Shown: positions 34,238 through 42,075 of the stretch, one piece after another
Layout: each line of letters begins with the position of its first letter
How positions within the stretch are numbered: position 1 is the stretch's first letter
Assembly (NCBI RefSeq): GCF_000717185.1
Contig: NZ_JNYE01000064.1
Span: 1-45,833 of the forward strand
Origin: Kitasatospora phosalacinea
GTDB taxonomy: Bacteria > Actinomycetota > Actinomycetes > Streptomycetales > Streptomycetaceae
DNA length: 45,833 nt
Reading direction: 5' to 3'
Notes under the pieces: model-generated
Databases searched by the model: none
The model's input: only the letters and a program-made list of their open reading frames with translations
Told to the model about the DNA's origin: nothing
Translations under genes and position numbers: made by a program

Positions 34238-34302
34238 CCTCGATCCTTCCGTGGGCGGATTGCGGCCCGAGCAGGCCGAAGACGGCCGTCGCCTTCAGGA
34301 AA

Positions 34303-34332
34303 TTGACGGACCGTCAGCAGAAACGCTAGCGA
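34303..34332 (+). promoter_or_regulatory. candidate promoter with palindrome upstream of PRC-barrel gene
   Basis: TTGACG (34303-34308), an 18-nt spacer and TAGCGA (34327-34332). The -35 lies inside a 13-bp palindrome TGACGGACCGTCA (34304-34316), a possible operator. It would give a leader of about 155 nt before ATG 34495. Confidence 0.35.
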
Positions 34333-34494
34333 ACCGTTCAAGTGGAGCGAATCCGTTCTCAGCGGATGAGACGACCACCGGCCGGGCCCCCCGACCCCGC
34401 CCGCGACGGAACAGGTGTGGCATGTCTCCCCGGAGACCGGGCAGGCGGCCCCCTGTACGGAGAACGAGGCACACCGAGAACGAGGAGGCAGCGA

Positions 34495-34845
34495 ATGACT
34501 GAGGCCATGTGGGGCTACGAGGGCGCCGAGGGCTACGCTGCGGGCGCCGACCTGACCGGGTACCGGGTCGAGGCGAGCGACGGGCACATCGGCAAGGTCG
34601 ACAAGCACACCGTGGACGTCGGCGCGGGCTACATCGTGGTCGACACCGGCCCGTGGATCTTCGGCCGCGAGGTGCTCCTCCCGGCGGGCACCATCACCCG
34701 GGTCGACGACGCGGAGAAGACGGTGTGGGTCAACCGCACCCAGGACGAGGTGAAGAACTCCCCGGAGTACGACAAGGACAAGCACGCCGATGACCCGGCC
34801 TACCGCAACCAGGTCGGCGGCTACTACGGCGGCACCGCCATCTGA
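34495..34845 (+). CDS. PRC-barrel domain protein
   Basis: A 116-residue protein with one PRC-barrel: LTGYRVEASDGHIGKVDKHTV in parts, YIVVDTGPWIFGREVLLPAG and VWVNRTQDEVKNSPEY, followed by a YGG-rich tail. Such stand-alone PRC-barrel proteins in streptomycetes are probably stress related; PRC-barrels usually bind RNA or protein partners. AGGAGG lies 6 nt before ATG 34495. A strong hairpin terminator follows 16 nt after the stop. Confidence 0.87.
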   Translation: MTEAMWGYEGAEGYAAGADLTGYRVEASDGHIGKVDKHTVDVGAGYIVVDTGPWIFGREVLLPAGTITRVDDAEKTVWVNRTQDEVKNSPEYDKDKHADDPAYRNQVGGYYGGTAI

Positions 34846-34861
34846 TCCGTCGTACCCAGGC

Positions 34862-34899
34862 CGTCGGGGCCCCGCGTCCGAGGACGCGGGGCCCCGACG
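34862..34899. terminator. strong GC hairpin terminator
   Basis: A perfect 18-bp inverted repeat, CGTCGGGGCCCCGCGTCC and its complement, with only GA between the arms, so the real loop is about four nucleotides. It lies directly downstream of the PRC-barrel gene and is one of the clearest terminators in the window. Confidence 0.85.
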
Positions 34900-35042
34900 T
34901 TGCGCGCCGCGGCGGTGACGCGGCCGTACCGCTGCTCGGATTCGGCCCAGACGGCGCGCCGGTCACTGCGCGAAGTGCGTGCGGGCATCACGCCGGAACG
35001 AGCAGGGGTGTGCCCCGCGGCCCGGCACGCGACCATGGCCGG

Positions 35043-35378
35043 ATGGCGAAGAACGAGCACGTCGAACGCACCCCTGACGGCCGCTACATCGTGATCAGCG
35101 GCCGACGCTGGCGGGCGACCGATCCCGAACTACCAGACGAGGTCCGGGAGCAACTGACCCGTCACCTCATGGCGGCCCGCCGGGCGCTCGCCCTCATCGG
35201 CGACGACCGAGATGCGATGCAGGCCGCCCGGGCCCGGGTCCAGCTCGCCAAAGTCGGTCTGGGCGAACGGGGCGCTCCCTGGTGGGAGCAGACCCTCCCA
35301 CAACGCCGCCACCGTTGGGAGAGCAGCCTGCGTGCCCTGGACGAGGCCCCCGACCCACACCGACCAGGCGCACCGTGA
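35043..35378 (+). CDS. small conserved streptomycete protein
   Basis: A 111-residue basic protein: MAKNEHVERTPDGRYIVI, SGRRWRATDPELPDE and RVQLAKVGLGERGAPWW. I know this pattern from streptomycete genomes, where it carries the unsupported label biopolymer transporter Tol; nothing in the sequence suggests transport or a membrane segment. ATG 35043 is used because the conserved start KNEHVERTPDGRYIV begins there. Stand-alone gene after the strong terminator; frequent near genome islands. Confidence 0.7.
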   Translation: MAKNEHVERTPDGRYIVISGRRWRATDPELPDEVREQLTRHLMAARRALALIGDDRDAMQAARARVQLAKVGLGERGAPWWEQTLPQRRHRWESSLRALDEAPDPHRPGAP

Positions 35379-35489
35379 CGCGGCACTGCGACGCGGCGCC
35401 GTGACACGGCGCCGTACCGCGTTCCGGGGCAGCGCCCTCGACCGACCGGCCGCCGACCCGTTCCCGTTGTCCGCTCGCACGGCCGTAGC

Positions 35490-36087
35490 TCAAGCTGCTG
35501 CGCCACGTGCCGCCGGGCATCCTCCGGGCCCGTGCCGTCGCGGGGATCTGCGGCGGGTGCCAGGCGCTTTCGAGGCGCTCCCTCCGGGAACGGTCGAGTG
35601 CACCGTCCAGTTCGAGATGTCCAGGCAATCCTTGGTCGCAGCGGTCGGCGGCGAGGCGTGCAGGTCCACCCGGGTGACCTCGGGGTGATTCACCCTGACC
35701 CCCTTGAACCGGTAGCTGCCCTGCTGAAACCTGAACAGGTCCGGCGGCAAGCCGCCGGTACCCCTCGCCCACCGCAGCCCGACCCTGGCGATTCGCGTCC
35801 CCGCGCCCGTGGGCTTTCGGCCGTCCCGACGGCACGGCGTCACGTAGGCCCTCCACCCCGCCGGCAACGAACCGCCCGCGCCACTTGCGAACGGTGTTCA
35901 CGCCGACCTCCAACTCCCGGGCGACAGCCCCATCGGTGAACCCGTCCGCTGCCGTGAGCACGATCCGGGCCCGCAGCGCCGCCCGTACTTCGGACTCGGC
36001 CGAAGCCACCGCCCGTACCAGCCGCTCGCACACCGCCTTCCCCAGCACCACCGCAACTGCCGTCCCTGCCTGCTGCCCACCACGCAC
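35490..36087 (-). pseudogene. decayed IS630-type transposase remnant
   Basis: Minus-strand residues from 36087 to about 35830 give LRARIVLTAADG, AVARELEVGVNTVRKWRGRF and GVEGLRDAVPSGRP, the N-terminal helix-turn-helix region of IS630/Tc1-type transposases. After GRP the similarity stops and the frame runs into unrelated sequence; the DDE domain is absent. The sequence from about 35800 to 35490 contains another open minus-strand frame (DLFRFQQGSYRFKGVRV) that I do not recognise. The element is inactive. Confidence 0.6.
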
Positions 36088-36098
36088 GACTAACGATC

Positions 36099-36503
36099 AT
36101 GGCGAGCCGACGCCACGCCCGGCAGGACGGGGCCGCGCCGAAGAACCCGCCGGAATCGATGCAGCACCACCTGCGCCAGCGCCTGAACTCCCACGCCCGT
36201 GAGCGATGGCCGCAGGTGAACGCCGTCACGATCCGCTTCCGTGCCGGATTCGCCTACGCGGCAGCCGAGTCGCCCGGCGGACAGAGTCTCCCGCTGTGTC
36301 GCCTGCCCTTCACCGGCGTGCTGCACACCTGGGGCGTCGCGCTTTACCTGGCCGACAGCGACGGCCGGGTGGCCGTCTACGAGGGCTGCTTCCTCGGCGA
36401 TGCCACCACCCAGCAGGCCGCCCTCCACTCGGTCGGCTGGAGGCCCGTCGGCCCGGAGGCGTTCCACGACCTGATGGTGAAGTTGGCCGCGTCGAGCTCG
36501 TAG
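36099..36503 (+). CDS. hypothetical protein (134 aa)
   Basis: A 134-residue protein with MQHHLRQRLNSHARERWPQ, VTIRFRAGFAYAAAE and LPLCRLPFTGVLHTWGVALYLA, a pattern I have seen in small streptomycete proteins often next to transposases; function unknown. The first 20 residues may come from junction sequence, so ATG 36159 could be the original start. The stop codon lies in the first of three CTCGTAG repeats, so the C-terminus may also be altered. Confidence 0.65.
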   Translation: MASRRHARQDGAAPKNPPESMQHHLRQRLNSHARERWPQVNAVTIRFRAGFAYAAAESPGGQSLPLCRLPFTGVLHTWGVALYLADSDGRVAVYEGCFLGDATTQQAALHSVGWRPVGPEAFHDLMVKLAASSS

Positions 36504-36519
36504 TCTCGTAGACTCGTAG
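36497..36519. repeat. three CTCGTAG repeats, 8-bp period
   Basis: Copies of CTCGTAG at 36497, 36505 and 36513. The first supplies the TAG stop of the 134-residue gene. A likely replication-slippage product at a junction. Confidence 0.75.
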
Positions 36520-37022
36520 AGGAGTTCACCCTCCAGCGGTCCGTCGGGGTCGAGCACGATCTCCCGGGACAGGGTCCGCTCGACGGCCCGCGCGTAGCGC
36601 TCCAGGCCCTGCCGGTTGTCCTCGTCGTCCTGGCGCTCGGCCGGCGTCCGGGCCAGGCCGCGGTGCGCACGCCCGTGGCGGCGGCCTCGGCGATCGCCCC
36701 CGTTCCGGCCGCTCAGACCGTCGTAGTCCGGCTCGCCGCCGAACAGGATCAGGTCGAGGGTGCTGGTGGTGCTCACCCGTGCTCGACCGGCCCCGCCGCC
36801 GGTCACGGCCGGGCGGGACAGCCTGCCGGACAAGGAGCGTCAGTGCCTGGGGCTCGCCGCGCCCGGCGGGCGACGGCCAGCTCCTCACCGCCCAGCGCGC
36901 CGCCGCCGACCAAGCCCGCCGCCCCGCCTGCGCCCGCTGCGCCGCGAAGGCCACCGACGAGCGGCGGGTCGGGCCACCGGCTTGATGATCGGCCCGTGGA
37001 TCGGGGCGGTCGGGGTAGAGTC
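36520..37022. other. intergenic region with gene debris
   Basis: No complete gene. On the minus strand a frame from GTG 36776 begins VSTTSTLDLILFGGEPDYDG and looks like the N-terminus of an unrecognised protein cut off at the CTCGTAG repeats. On the plus strand around 36890-36985 there is ADQARRPACARC, a truncated copy of a small zinc-knuckle protein type of streptomycetes. Both look like remains of mobile-element cargo. Confidence 0.4.
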
Positions 37023-37039
37023 TGTCAACTGTGTTGACA
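37023..37039. promoter_or_regulatory. TGTCAAC-N3-GTTGACA operator-like palindrome with -35
   Basis: TGTCAAC (37023-37029) and GTTGACA (37033-37039) form a perfect 7-bp dyad around TGT. The right arm includes a consensus -35 TTGACA, and TAGAGT, a -10-like element, abuts the left side at 37016-37021. The dyad is 28 nt upstream of the phosphatase start codon and would suit a dimeric repressor. Confidence 0.6.
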
Positions 37040-37066
37040 TCGTCGTGATCCGGCGATGCGCCCGCT

Positions 37067-38866
37067 GTGAGATTGGTGCGAGGACTCGTGGACCGCTTCG
37101 CCCGCTTGGCCGCCAGCGTGCTGGCCGCACCCAAGGCGGTCGTCGCGGTGCTGGCCGGCCCGGCTGACGCCGACGTGCTCGAGTGCTGGCCGCCGGAGCA
37201 TTCACCGGCAGAGCCCTGGCACGCGGCGCTGCGTCGGCACGTAGCACGCACCGGTGAGCTGTTGATGGTGGACGACCTCACCCGATGGGCGGCCGACGGT
37301 CACGCGGCCGCGCCGGACGGCGCCGAAGGGGCCTTCGCCGCCGCCCCCCTGTACGGCGCGCGGGGCGAGTGCCTGGGGGTCATGGCCGTCCACGACCCCC
37401 GCCCGCGGGCCTGGAGCGGCCACAACCGCCAGGATCTGGAGGACCTGGCCGGCGTGTGCGCGGCGGAGCTGCGGCTCCGGGTGAGCATGCGGGGCGCCAA
37501 CGAGGCGCACCACGGCGCGCAGGAGGCCCTCGAAGAGGCGCAGGCGTTCACCGGAGCGGCCAGGGCGAGCGAGCGGAAACTGCGGATCCAACTGGAGCGC
37601 TCCGAACTGCTGCTGCGGGCGGCCGAACTACTCGGCAACACCTTGGGCCTGGACCAGGTGCGCACCACGGTGAGCGACCTGGTCAGCGGGGACCTGAAAC
37701 CGGCGTACGTGGGGCTGGTCCTGCTCGGGGACGACGACAAGCTGCGGCGCGCCGTCGACACCACCATCGGGCCGGTGCCCCTGGAGGAACAGGTCCCCCT
37801 GTACGCCCTGACCGACGGGTGGCCCACCGCGCAGGCCGCGCGGGACAACCGCGTGGTCAGCGTCCCCGACCGCCAGACACTCGTCGACCACTACGATCCG
37901 CACACCGTGGTCGTCTTCGACCAGATGGGCCTGCACTCGGCCGTGTGCGTGCCCCTGCCCGGCACCCGCCGCCCCACCCTGGGCACGCTGGTGGCCGCCT
38001 GGGACGAACCGCACGAGACCGACATCCACGAACGCGCCGTCCTGACGGTGATCGCCGGATACACCGCACTGGCGGTCGAACGGGCCCTGCACCTGGACGA
38101 GCGCACCAGCGTCGCACGCCAACTCCAGCAGGCCATGCTCACCGACCTCCCCCGCACGCCGGGACTCGAACTCGCCGCCCTCTACCGGCCCGCCGCCCAC
38201 CACGACATGGTCGGCGGGGACTGGTACGACGCCTACCCCATCCTTCCGCACCTGACCGCGGTCGGCGGGCGCAGGCCGCTGGCCGTCACCGTGGGCGACA
38301 TCACCGGACACGACACGCACGCCACCACCCTGATGGGCCAGGCCCGCAGCATGCTGCGGCAGGCCGACGTGGACTGCGGGGGAAGCCCCGCGGACGCCCT
38401 CGTCTCCTTCGAACGCGCCAACGACCAGCTGCACACCCGCATCAGCGGCACCCTCGTCCACGCCCACCTGCACCCCCGCCCCCACGGTGCGTGGCTGCTG
38501 CGCTGGACCAACGCCGGCCACCCCTCCCCGCAGCTCGTCCACCCGAACCGCGACACCGAACGCCTCACCGAGCACGGCCTGCTGCTCTACCCCGGCCTGG
38601 CCCTGCCCGAAGGCCGTCGCGTCCACGAACGCCTGCTGGAGCCGGGCTCCGTCCTGCTCCTCTACACCGACGGCTTGGTCGAACACCGCGGCCGCGACCT
38701 CGAACAGGGCATCGACCGCGCCGCCGCGCTCCTGGCCCGGGCCGTCGCCGACCACACCCCGCTGCCGCAGGCCCTCGACCTGCTGGCCGACACCCTGGCC
38801 GGCCCCGACCACGATGACGACGTCGTCCTGCTCGCCCTGCGCGTCACGGGCCAAGGCGTAGGGTAG
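37067..38866 (+). CDS. GAF-GAF-PP2C (RsbU/SpoIIE-type) phosphatase
   Basis: A 599-residue protein. Residues about 1-140 and 180-345 are two GAF-like sensor domains joined by a helical linker (QEALEEAQAFTGAARASERK); residues 370-595 are a PPM/SpoIIE-type phosphatase with ARQLQQAMLTDLPR, MVGGDWYDAY, VGDITGHD and DDDVVLLALRV, including the metal-binding Asp residues. Proteins of this architecture dephosphorylate anti-anti-sigma factors in stress signalling. No RsbW-type kinase domain is attached. GTG 37067 is used; in-frame GTG 37076 and 37088 are possible. Confidence 0.88.
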   Translation: MRLVRGLVDRFARLAASVLAAPKAVVAVLAGPADADVLECWPPEHSPAEPWHAALRRHVARTGELLMVDDLTRWAADGHAAAPDGAEGAFAAAPLYGARGECLGVMAVHDPRPRAWSGHNRQDLEDLAGVCAAELRLRVSMRGANEAHHGAQEALEEAQAFTGAARASERKLRIQLERSELLLRAAELLGNTLGLDQVRTTVSDLVSGDLKPAYVGLVLLGDDDKLRRAVDTTIGPVPLEEQVPLYALTDGWPTAQAARDNRVVSVPDRQTLVDHYDPHTVVVFDQMGLHSAVCVPLPGTRRPTLGTLVAAWDEPHETDIHERAVLTVIAGYTALAVERALHLDERTSVARQLQQAMLTDLPRTPGLELAALYRPAAHHDMVGGDWYDAYPILPHLTAVGGRRPLAVTVGDITGHDTHATTLMGQARSMLRQADVDCGGSPADALVSFERANDQLHTRISGTLVHAHLHPRPHGAWLLRWTNAGHPSPQLVHPNRDTERLTEHGLLLYPGLALPEGRRVHERLLEPGSVLLLYTDGLVEHRGRDLEQGIDRAAALLARAVADHTPLPQALDLLADTLAGPDHDDDVVLLALRVTGQGVG

Positions 38867-38921
38867 GTAGGCCTGCGCGGGCGCGGCCCCCCTTCGCCCC
38901 TGGCACAACGGAAGGCCGCCC

Positions 38922-39179
38922 GTGCCCGACCCGACCCCCTGGAGCGCGGCCGTCGACCGCACCGCCCAACACCTCACCGATCTGTGCGACCAGCTCAAGG
39001 ACGCCCCCGTCCACGACCGCCTGCACTCACTGGCCACCCTCAACGCCGCCTTCGCCGACCTCCACCACTGCGCGCAGCGCGAAGCCGTCGCCGCCGCCCG
39101 CTCCCAGGGCTGGACCCTGCGCCGCATCGCCGCGGTCCTGAACTGCTCCCACGAGCAGGTCCGCCTCCTGGCCCCCTGA
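38922..39179 (+). CDS. small helix-turn-helix protein
   Basis: An 85-residue helical protein whose C-terminal 25 residues, GWTLRRIAAVLNCSHEQVR, form a sigma-70 region 4-like or Trp-repressor-like helix-turn-helix. GGAAGG lies 8 nt before GTG 38922. It is 55 nt after the phosphatase gene on the same strand and could be its regulator or simply co-transcribed. Target unknown. Confidence 0.7.
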   Translation: MPDPTPWSAAVDRTAQHLTDLCDQLKDAPVHDRLHSLATLNAAFADLHHCAQREAVAAARSQGWTLRRIAAVLNCSHEQVRLLAP

Positions 39180-39480
39180 CCCCGCCCGCCTAGAACAGAC
39201 CTTCCTCACCGGCCGACGCGGCGCTCAAGCGAAGAGCAGCGCCCCATGAATTGCGGCCGCCGCGTCGAAGCCGCCACCCTCCGCCCCGCCGACGCCCTCA
39301 CCCTGCTGCACCGGCACTCGGGCAGGATCTCGCCACCCACCTTGCAGCGCACCGGGTCCTACCCGTGCGGGTGTGAACCGGCGGCGCATGCGGCAGGGCA
39401 GGATCCCGCGGATGCGGAGGCGGCCGCGGGGGGTGATCCTGAGATCCACTGCTGACGAACCGGCTCTGAGGAGTGCTGAC
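39180..39480. other. intergenic region without convincing gene
   Basis: About 300 nt. A plus-strand frame at 39246-39455 has no ribosome binding site and a composition unlike a protein. GAGGAG just before 39481 belongs to the next gene. Confidence 0.5.
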
Positions 39481-39672
39481 ATGTCGGTCATGGACAAGCT
39501 GAAGCAAATGCTCAAGGGCCACGAGGACCAGGCTTCGCGGGGGATCGACAAGGCGGGGGACTTCGCTGACGAGAAGACCCAGGGCAAGTACAACGGCCAG
39601 GTGGACACGGCACAGGACAAGCTCAAGGAACAGCTGGGCAACGAGGGAACGCAGGACAACCCGCCGCAGTAG
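39481..39672 (+). CDS. MT0933-type antitoxin-like / CsbD-like small protein
   Basis: A 63-residue hydrophilic protein, MSVMDKLKQMLKGHEDQASRGIDKAG then DFADEKTQGKYNGQVDTAQDKLKEQL. The DKLK...GKYNGQVDTAQDKL repeat-like pattern is that of the MT0933/Rv0909 antitoxin family and also resembles CsbD stress proteins. In mycobacteria the toxin gene follows, but none is seen here, so a general stress or orphan antitoxin role is likely. GAGGAG is 8 nt before ATG 39481. Confidence 0.82.
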   Translation: MSVMDKLKQMLKGHEDQASRGIDKAGDFADEKTQGKYNGQVDTAQDKLKEQLGNEGTQDNPPQ

Positions 39673-39683
39673 CTGAGACTCCT

Positions 39684-39719
39684 GGACGGCTTGCCGCCTG
39701 AACGGTAGGCGAGCCGTCC
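39684..39719 (+). terminator. hairpin terminator
   Basis: GGACGGCTTGCC (39684-39695) pairs with GGCGAGCCGTCC (39708-39719): 12 bp with a single G-U pair and a 12-nt loop, 12 nt after the stop of the antitoxin-like gene. Confidence 0.75.
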
Positions 39720-39958
39720 CCTCGCGTCCCTTGCCCGTACCCCGCGGCCCGGCGCGCCGATCGGCTCGGCCGACACCGGGAGCGGTGGGGCGGTCAGATA
39801 GCGGATAGCCTCCGCAGTATCGGCGAACCCGCCCCTGTGGGGAAGAGGCGCCGAGGCTCCCGCCTTCGGGGCCCCAGAGCCCGACAGCGCAGAGAAGAAC
39901 CGGCCTTGGGCACGTCAGCTGCGCGCGGGGCTGCCGTACAGCGCGGGCAGATGCCCGG
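39720..39958. other. intergenic region
   Basis: About 240 nt between the antitoxin-like gene and the minus-strand pseudogene. No gene or clear signal is seen. Confidence 0.5.
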
Positions 39959-40456
39959 TCAGGGGCGGGTGACGCGGTAGCCGACGAGGGTGTCGAGGGT
40001 GGTGTTCGCGGCGCCGCGCCGCTCGGGGGTCGTCATCAGCTCGCACGCGCGGTACACGCCGTCGGTGGTGGCGCCCTGACCGCCGCGGGCCAGGCGGCGG
40101 AACTCCGGGCCGGCGGCGCCGGGCACGCCGGGGTCGGTCAGGGCCGACGGCATCTCGCGCACCAGCTCGATGATCGCCCCGCACGCCAGCTCCACCAGCC
40201 GGGCCGTGGTCACCGCGTCCTAGACCAGCAGCGTCAGCGCCACGTCCTGGCACGACGGGCACGCCGCGAAGGCCGCCCGGTGACTTCCTCGAACAGCCTG
40301 CTGTCGGCCTGCCAGCCGCCCGGCTGCGGGATCGCCTCCAGGCCCCAACCGGGGTGGTCGTGCTCCGCCCCGGCCGCTGCCGACGCTCCCTGCCCGGCTT
40401 CTGACGTCCCACGGCGATCCTCCCCTTGCCCGCGGACCCGGCCGGTCCGCCAGCAC
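39959..40456 (-). pseudogene. degraded hypothetical gene with in-frame TAG
   Basis: The minus-strand frame reads AAFAACPSCQDVALTLLV, then TAG at 40220-40222, then in the same frame DAVTTARLVELACGAIIELVRE to GYRVTRP at 39959. The smooth continuation across the stop, and a CAG-like context, suggest a Gln to amber change in a once continuous protein with a Cys-x2-Cys motif. The part upstream of about 40290 is poorly protein-like. If translation restarts at GTG 40213, an 84-residue C-terminal piece would be made. I know similar proteins only as hypothetical streptomycete island genes. Confidence 0.5.
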
Positions 40457-40635
40457 CGTAGCGGCCCGGCGCGGCGCTCAGGGCGGCTACGGCCAGGCCC
40501 ACCCGATCGGACGCTCCCGCCTGCGGTGCGCCGGCACCTTGGTGGGCACGCCAGCGTTCGTTGAGGCGCCTTGAAGCCCCGCCCGGTAGGCCTGGGTCGT
40601 CGAGGTGAGCGCGGTCAGGGGCGGCAGGCGGGTAC

Positions 40636-41340
40636 CTACGGCTGGTCGGGGTTGGGCTCGTAGATGGCCGAGGTGGGGTGGGTCTTGATGATGGTCCTGT
40701 CGGCGGCGAGCTTGCGCAGGACGGCGCGGGCGCCCTTGTCGTCGGTGTCGTGGCCAGCGGCGGCCAGGGCTTCGACGGCTCGCCTGGCGTTCCAGGTGCC
40801 GCGCTGCTCCAGCACGGCGGCGCGCAGGTCGTCGGCCATGCTGCCGGTGCCGTCGTCCTCGATGCGGCGGACCCATTCGCGGCTGCGGCGCGCCCCGTGG
40901 GCGATCATGACCTGCGGCATGCTGCTGCGCAGGCCGGCGAGGGCGAGGTTCTCCAGGCGCCGACGGGCGTTGAGGATCGCGGTCTGGGCGGAGGCCGCCG
41001 CCTGGTCGGCCTTGCGCTTCTCCTCCTCGAAGCGCGCGATGTCGTTGGCGACCTCGGAGAGCGTCCGCTCCAAGGCCTTCCACTGCAGGTCGGTGCCCGA
41101 GGCCGCGACGGCCGCGGGCGCTCCCTGCGCGCGGGGGCCGTCCCAAACGCAGCACTGCAACTCGCCGAGCGGCTCGCTGCCGTCCATCTTCAGCCGGACC
41201 TCGAATGCCTCGTTCAGGAGGTCGGAGGCCAGCTGGGCCGCCGTGGCGTCGGTCTCCCGGACCCCGTACGGGTCGGCGGCGTGGTCCTTCCAGGTCGCTC
41301 CCGAGTCCAGGGTGACCCGGAGCGTGTACGCATACTTCAT
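40636..41340 (-). CDS. hypothetical coiled-coil protein of integrated element
   Basis: A 234-residue protein: a beta-rich N-terminal domain (MKYAYTLRVTLDSGATWKDHA), a central coiled coil (about 95-135; FEEEKRKADQAAASAQTAIL) and a C-terminal helical domain with REWVRRIEDDG and a winged-helix-like EDAL pattern (VEALAAAGHDTDDKGARAVLRKLA). GGAGAGG precedes ATG 41340 at 3 nt from its end, a close but usable distance. Context of plasmid/phage debris suggests element cargo or a small regulator. Function unknown. Confidence 0.68.
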   Translation of the reverse strand: MKYAYTLRVTLDSGATWKDHAADPYGVRETDATAAQLASDLLNEAFEVRLKMDGSEPLGELQCCVWDGPRAQGAPAAVAASGTDLQWKALERTLSEVANDIARFEEEKRKADQAAASAQTAILNARRRLENLALAGLRSSMPQVMIAHGARRSREWVRRIEDDGTGSMADDLRAAVLEQRGTWNARRAVEALAAAGHDTDDKGARAVLRKLAADRTIIKTHPTSAIYEPNPDQP

Positions 41341-41369
41341 GGCCTCTCCAATGCTGTCGAGTTTTCAAC

Positions 41370-41403
41370 ACTCTACCTAAGAGCAACAACAGTTAAAACA
41401 GTT
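41370..41403 (-). promoter_or_regulatory. promoter with AACAGTT direct repeats
   Basis: On the minus strand TTTAAC (41392-41397), a 16-nt spacer and TAGAGT (41370-41375) lie 30 nt upstream of ATG 41340. Two AACAGTT copies (41388-41394, 41397-41403) with a 9-bp period overlap the -35, as an operator would. The 41341-41440 stretch is conspicuously AT-rich. Confidence 0.5.
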
Positions 41404-41448
41404 GGCTTTGCGCAAGTTGATTTCAAAACCTGCTCGGCGCTCGACCCT

Positions 41449-41865
41449 TCAGGGCTCGACCCAGGGGCACGGCCGCCGTTCCCGTCCGGCGAGGGGGTGC
41501 CAGACGGGGAGGCGAGGTCGTGCTGGAGGAGGTCCTCGAGGCGGGCGGCGGCGGCCGGGACGGCGGTGAGCATCTCGGCGAGGACGCGCTACTCCTCGGC
41601 GGCCAGGCGAAGGTTCGCCACCGCAGTGCGGGCCTGGGCGGTAGTGGTGCCGACCAGGACGATCAGTAGGCACGGGAAGGTCTTCCGGAGGCGTTTCCAG
41701 GGCCGACCGGTGCCGGTGAGGAGGAACAACAGCCGCGGGAAGCGCACCTACCGCCGCTCCCACAACAGCACCCGGCCGCCCTGCCCGGCCGCGATGGTGC
41801 CCGCGCGCATCCCGGCCGGGAGCGTCTTCGCCGACCTGCAGGCCCGCGTGGACTGACGGGTCCTC
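41449..41865 (-). pseudogene. degraded replication-relaxation-like gene with two in-frame TAG codons
   Basis: One minus-strand frame reads GQGGRVLLWERR, TAG (41748-41750), VRFPRLLFLLTGTGRPWKRL and VGTTTAQARTAVANLRLAAEE, TAG (41589-41591), RVLAEMLTAVPAAAARLEDLL. The FPRLLFLLTGTG core resembles the C-terminal part of replication-relaxation family proteins of actinomycete plasmids. Both stops are amber, and nothing else disturbs the frame, so decay is recent or the codons were once CAG. No functional product is expected without readthrough. Confidence 0.5.
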
Positions 41866-42075
41866 AGCCGACCGGCCGGGCGCGCGCCGCGGCCGCGTTC
41901 AAACCGCAGCGGACCAGCATCGATCCCGACGAGCGGACACGGTGAGCGGCCGGAATTCCGGTTGCCCTCCGTTCGTTTCGCCGCGTACTTTTCGGGTCAG
42001 CGGCACGTAGCTCGATCAGTGAGAGCACCAGGCTCGGGGCCTGGGGGTGCGGGGGCAGGGCCCGCCGTGTCGGCC
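41866..42075. other. intergenic region upstream of large unknown gene
   Basis: About 200 nt. The plus-strand frame of the next gene is open back to 41962, but ATG 42076 begins the conserved-looking part. No clear promoter is seen. Confidence 0.4.

Noticed and set aside
35480..35530. A GGCCGTAGCTCAAGC stretch as a possible tRNA start
   Set aside because: No matching acceptor stem, anticodon arm or T-loop follows.
36090..36776. Minus-strand frame of 228 codons as a full gene
   Set aside because: Its second half is antisense to the better-supported 134-residue gene; only the first part looks like protein, so it is reported as debris.
39246..39455. 69-codon plus-strand frame
   Set aside because: No ribosome binding site, no hydrophobic or helical pattern, atypical composition.
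40664..41380. Plus-strand frame of 238 codons
   Set aside because: Antisense to the coiled-coil gene, which has a ribosome binding site and a promoter.
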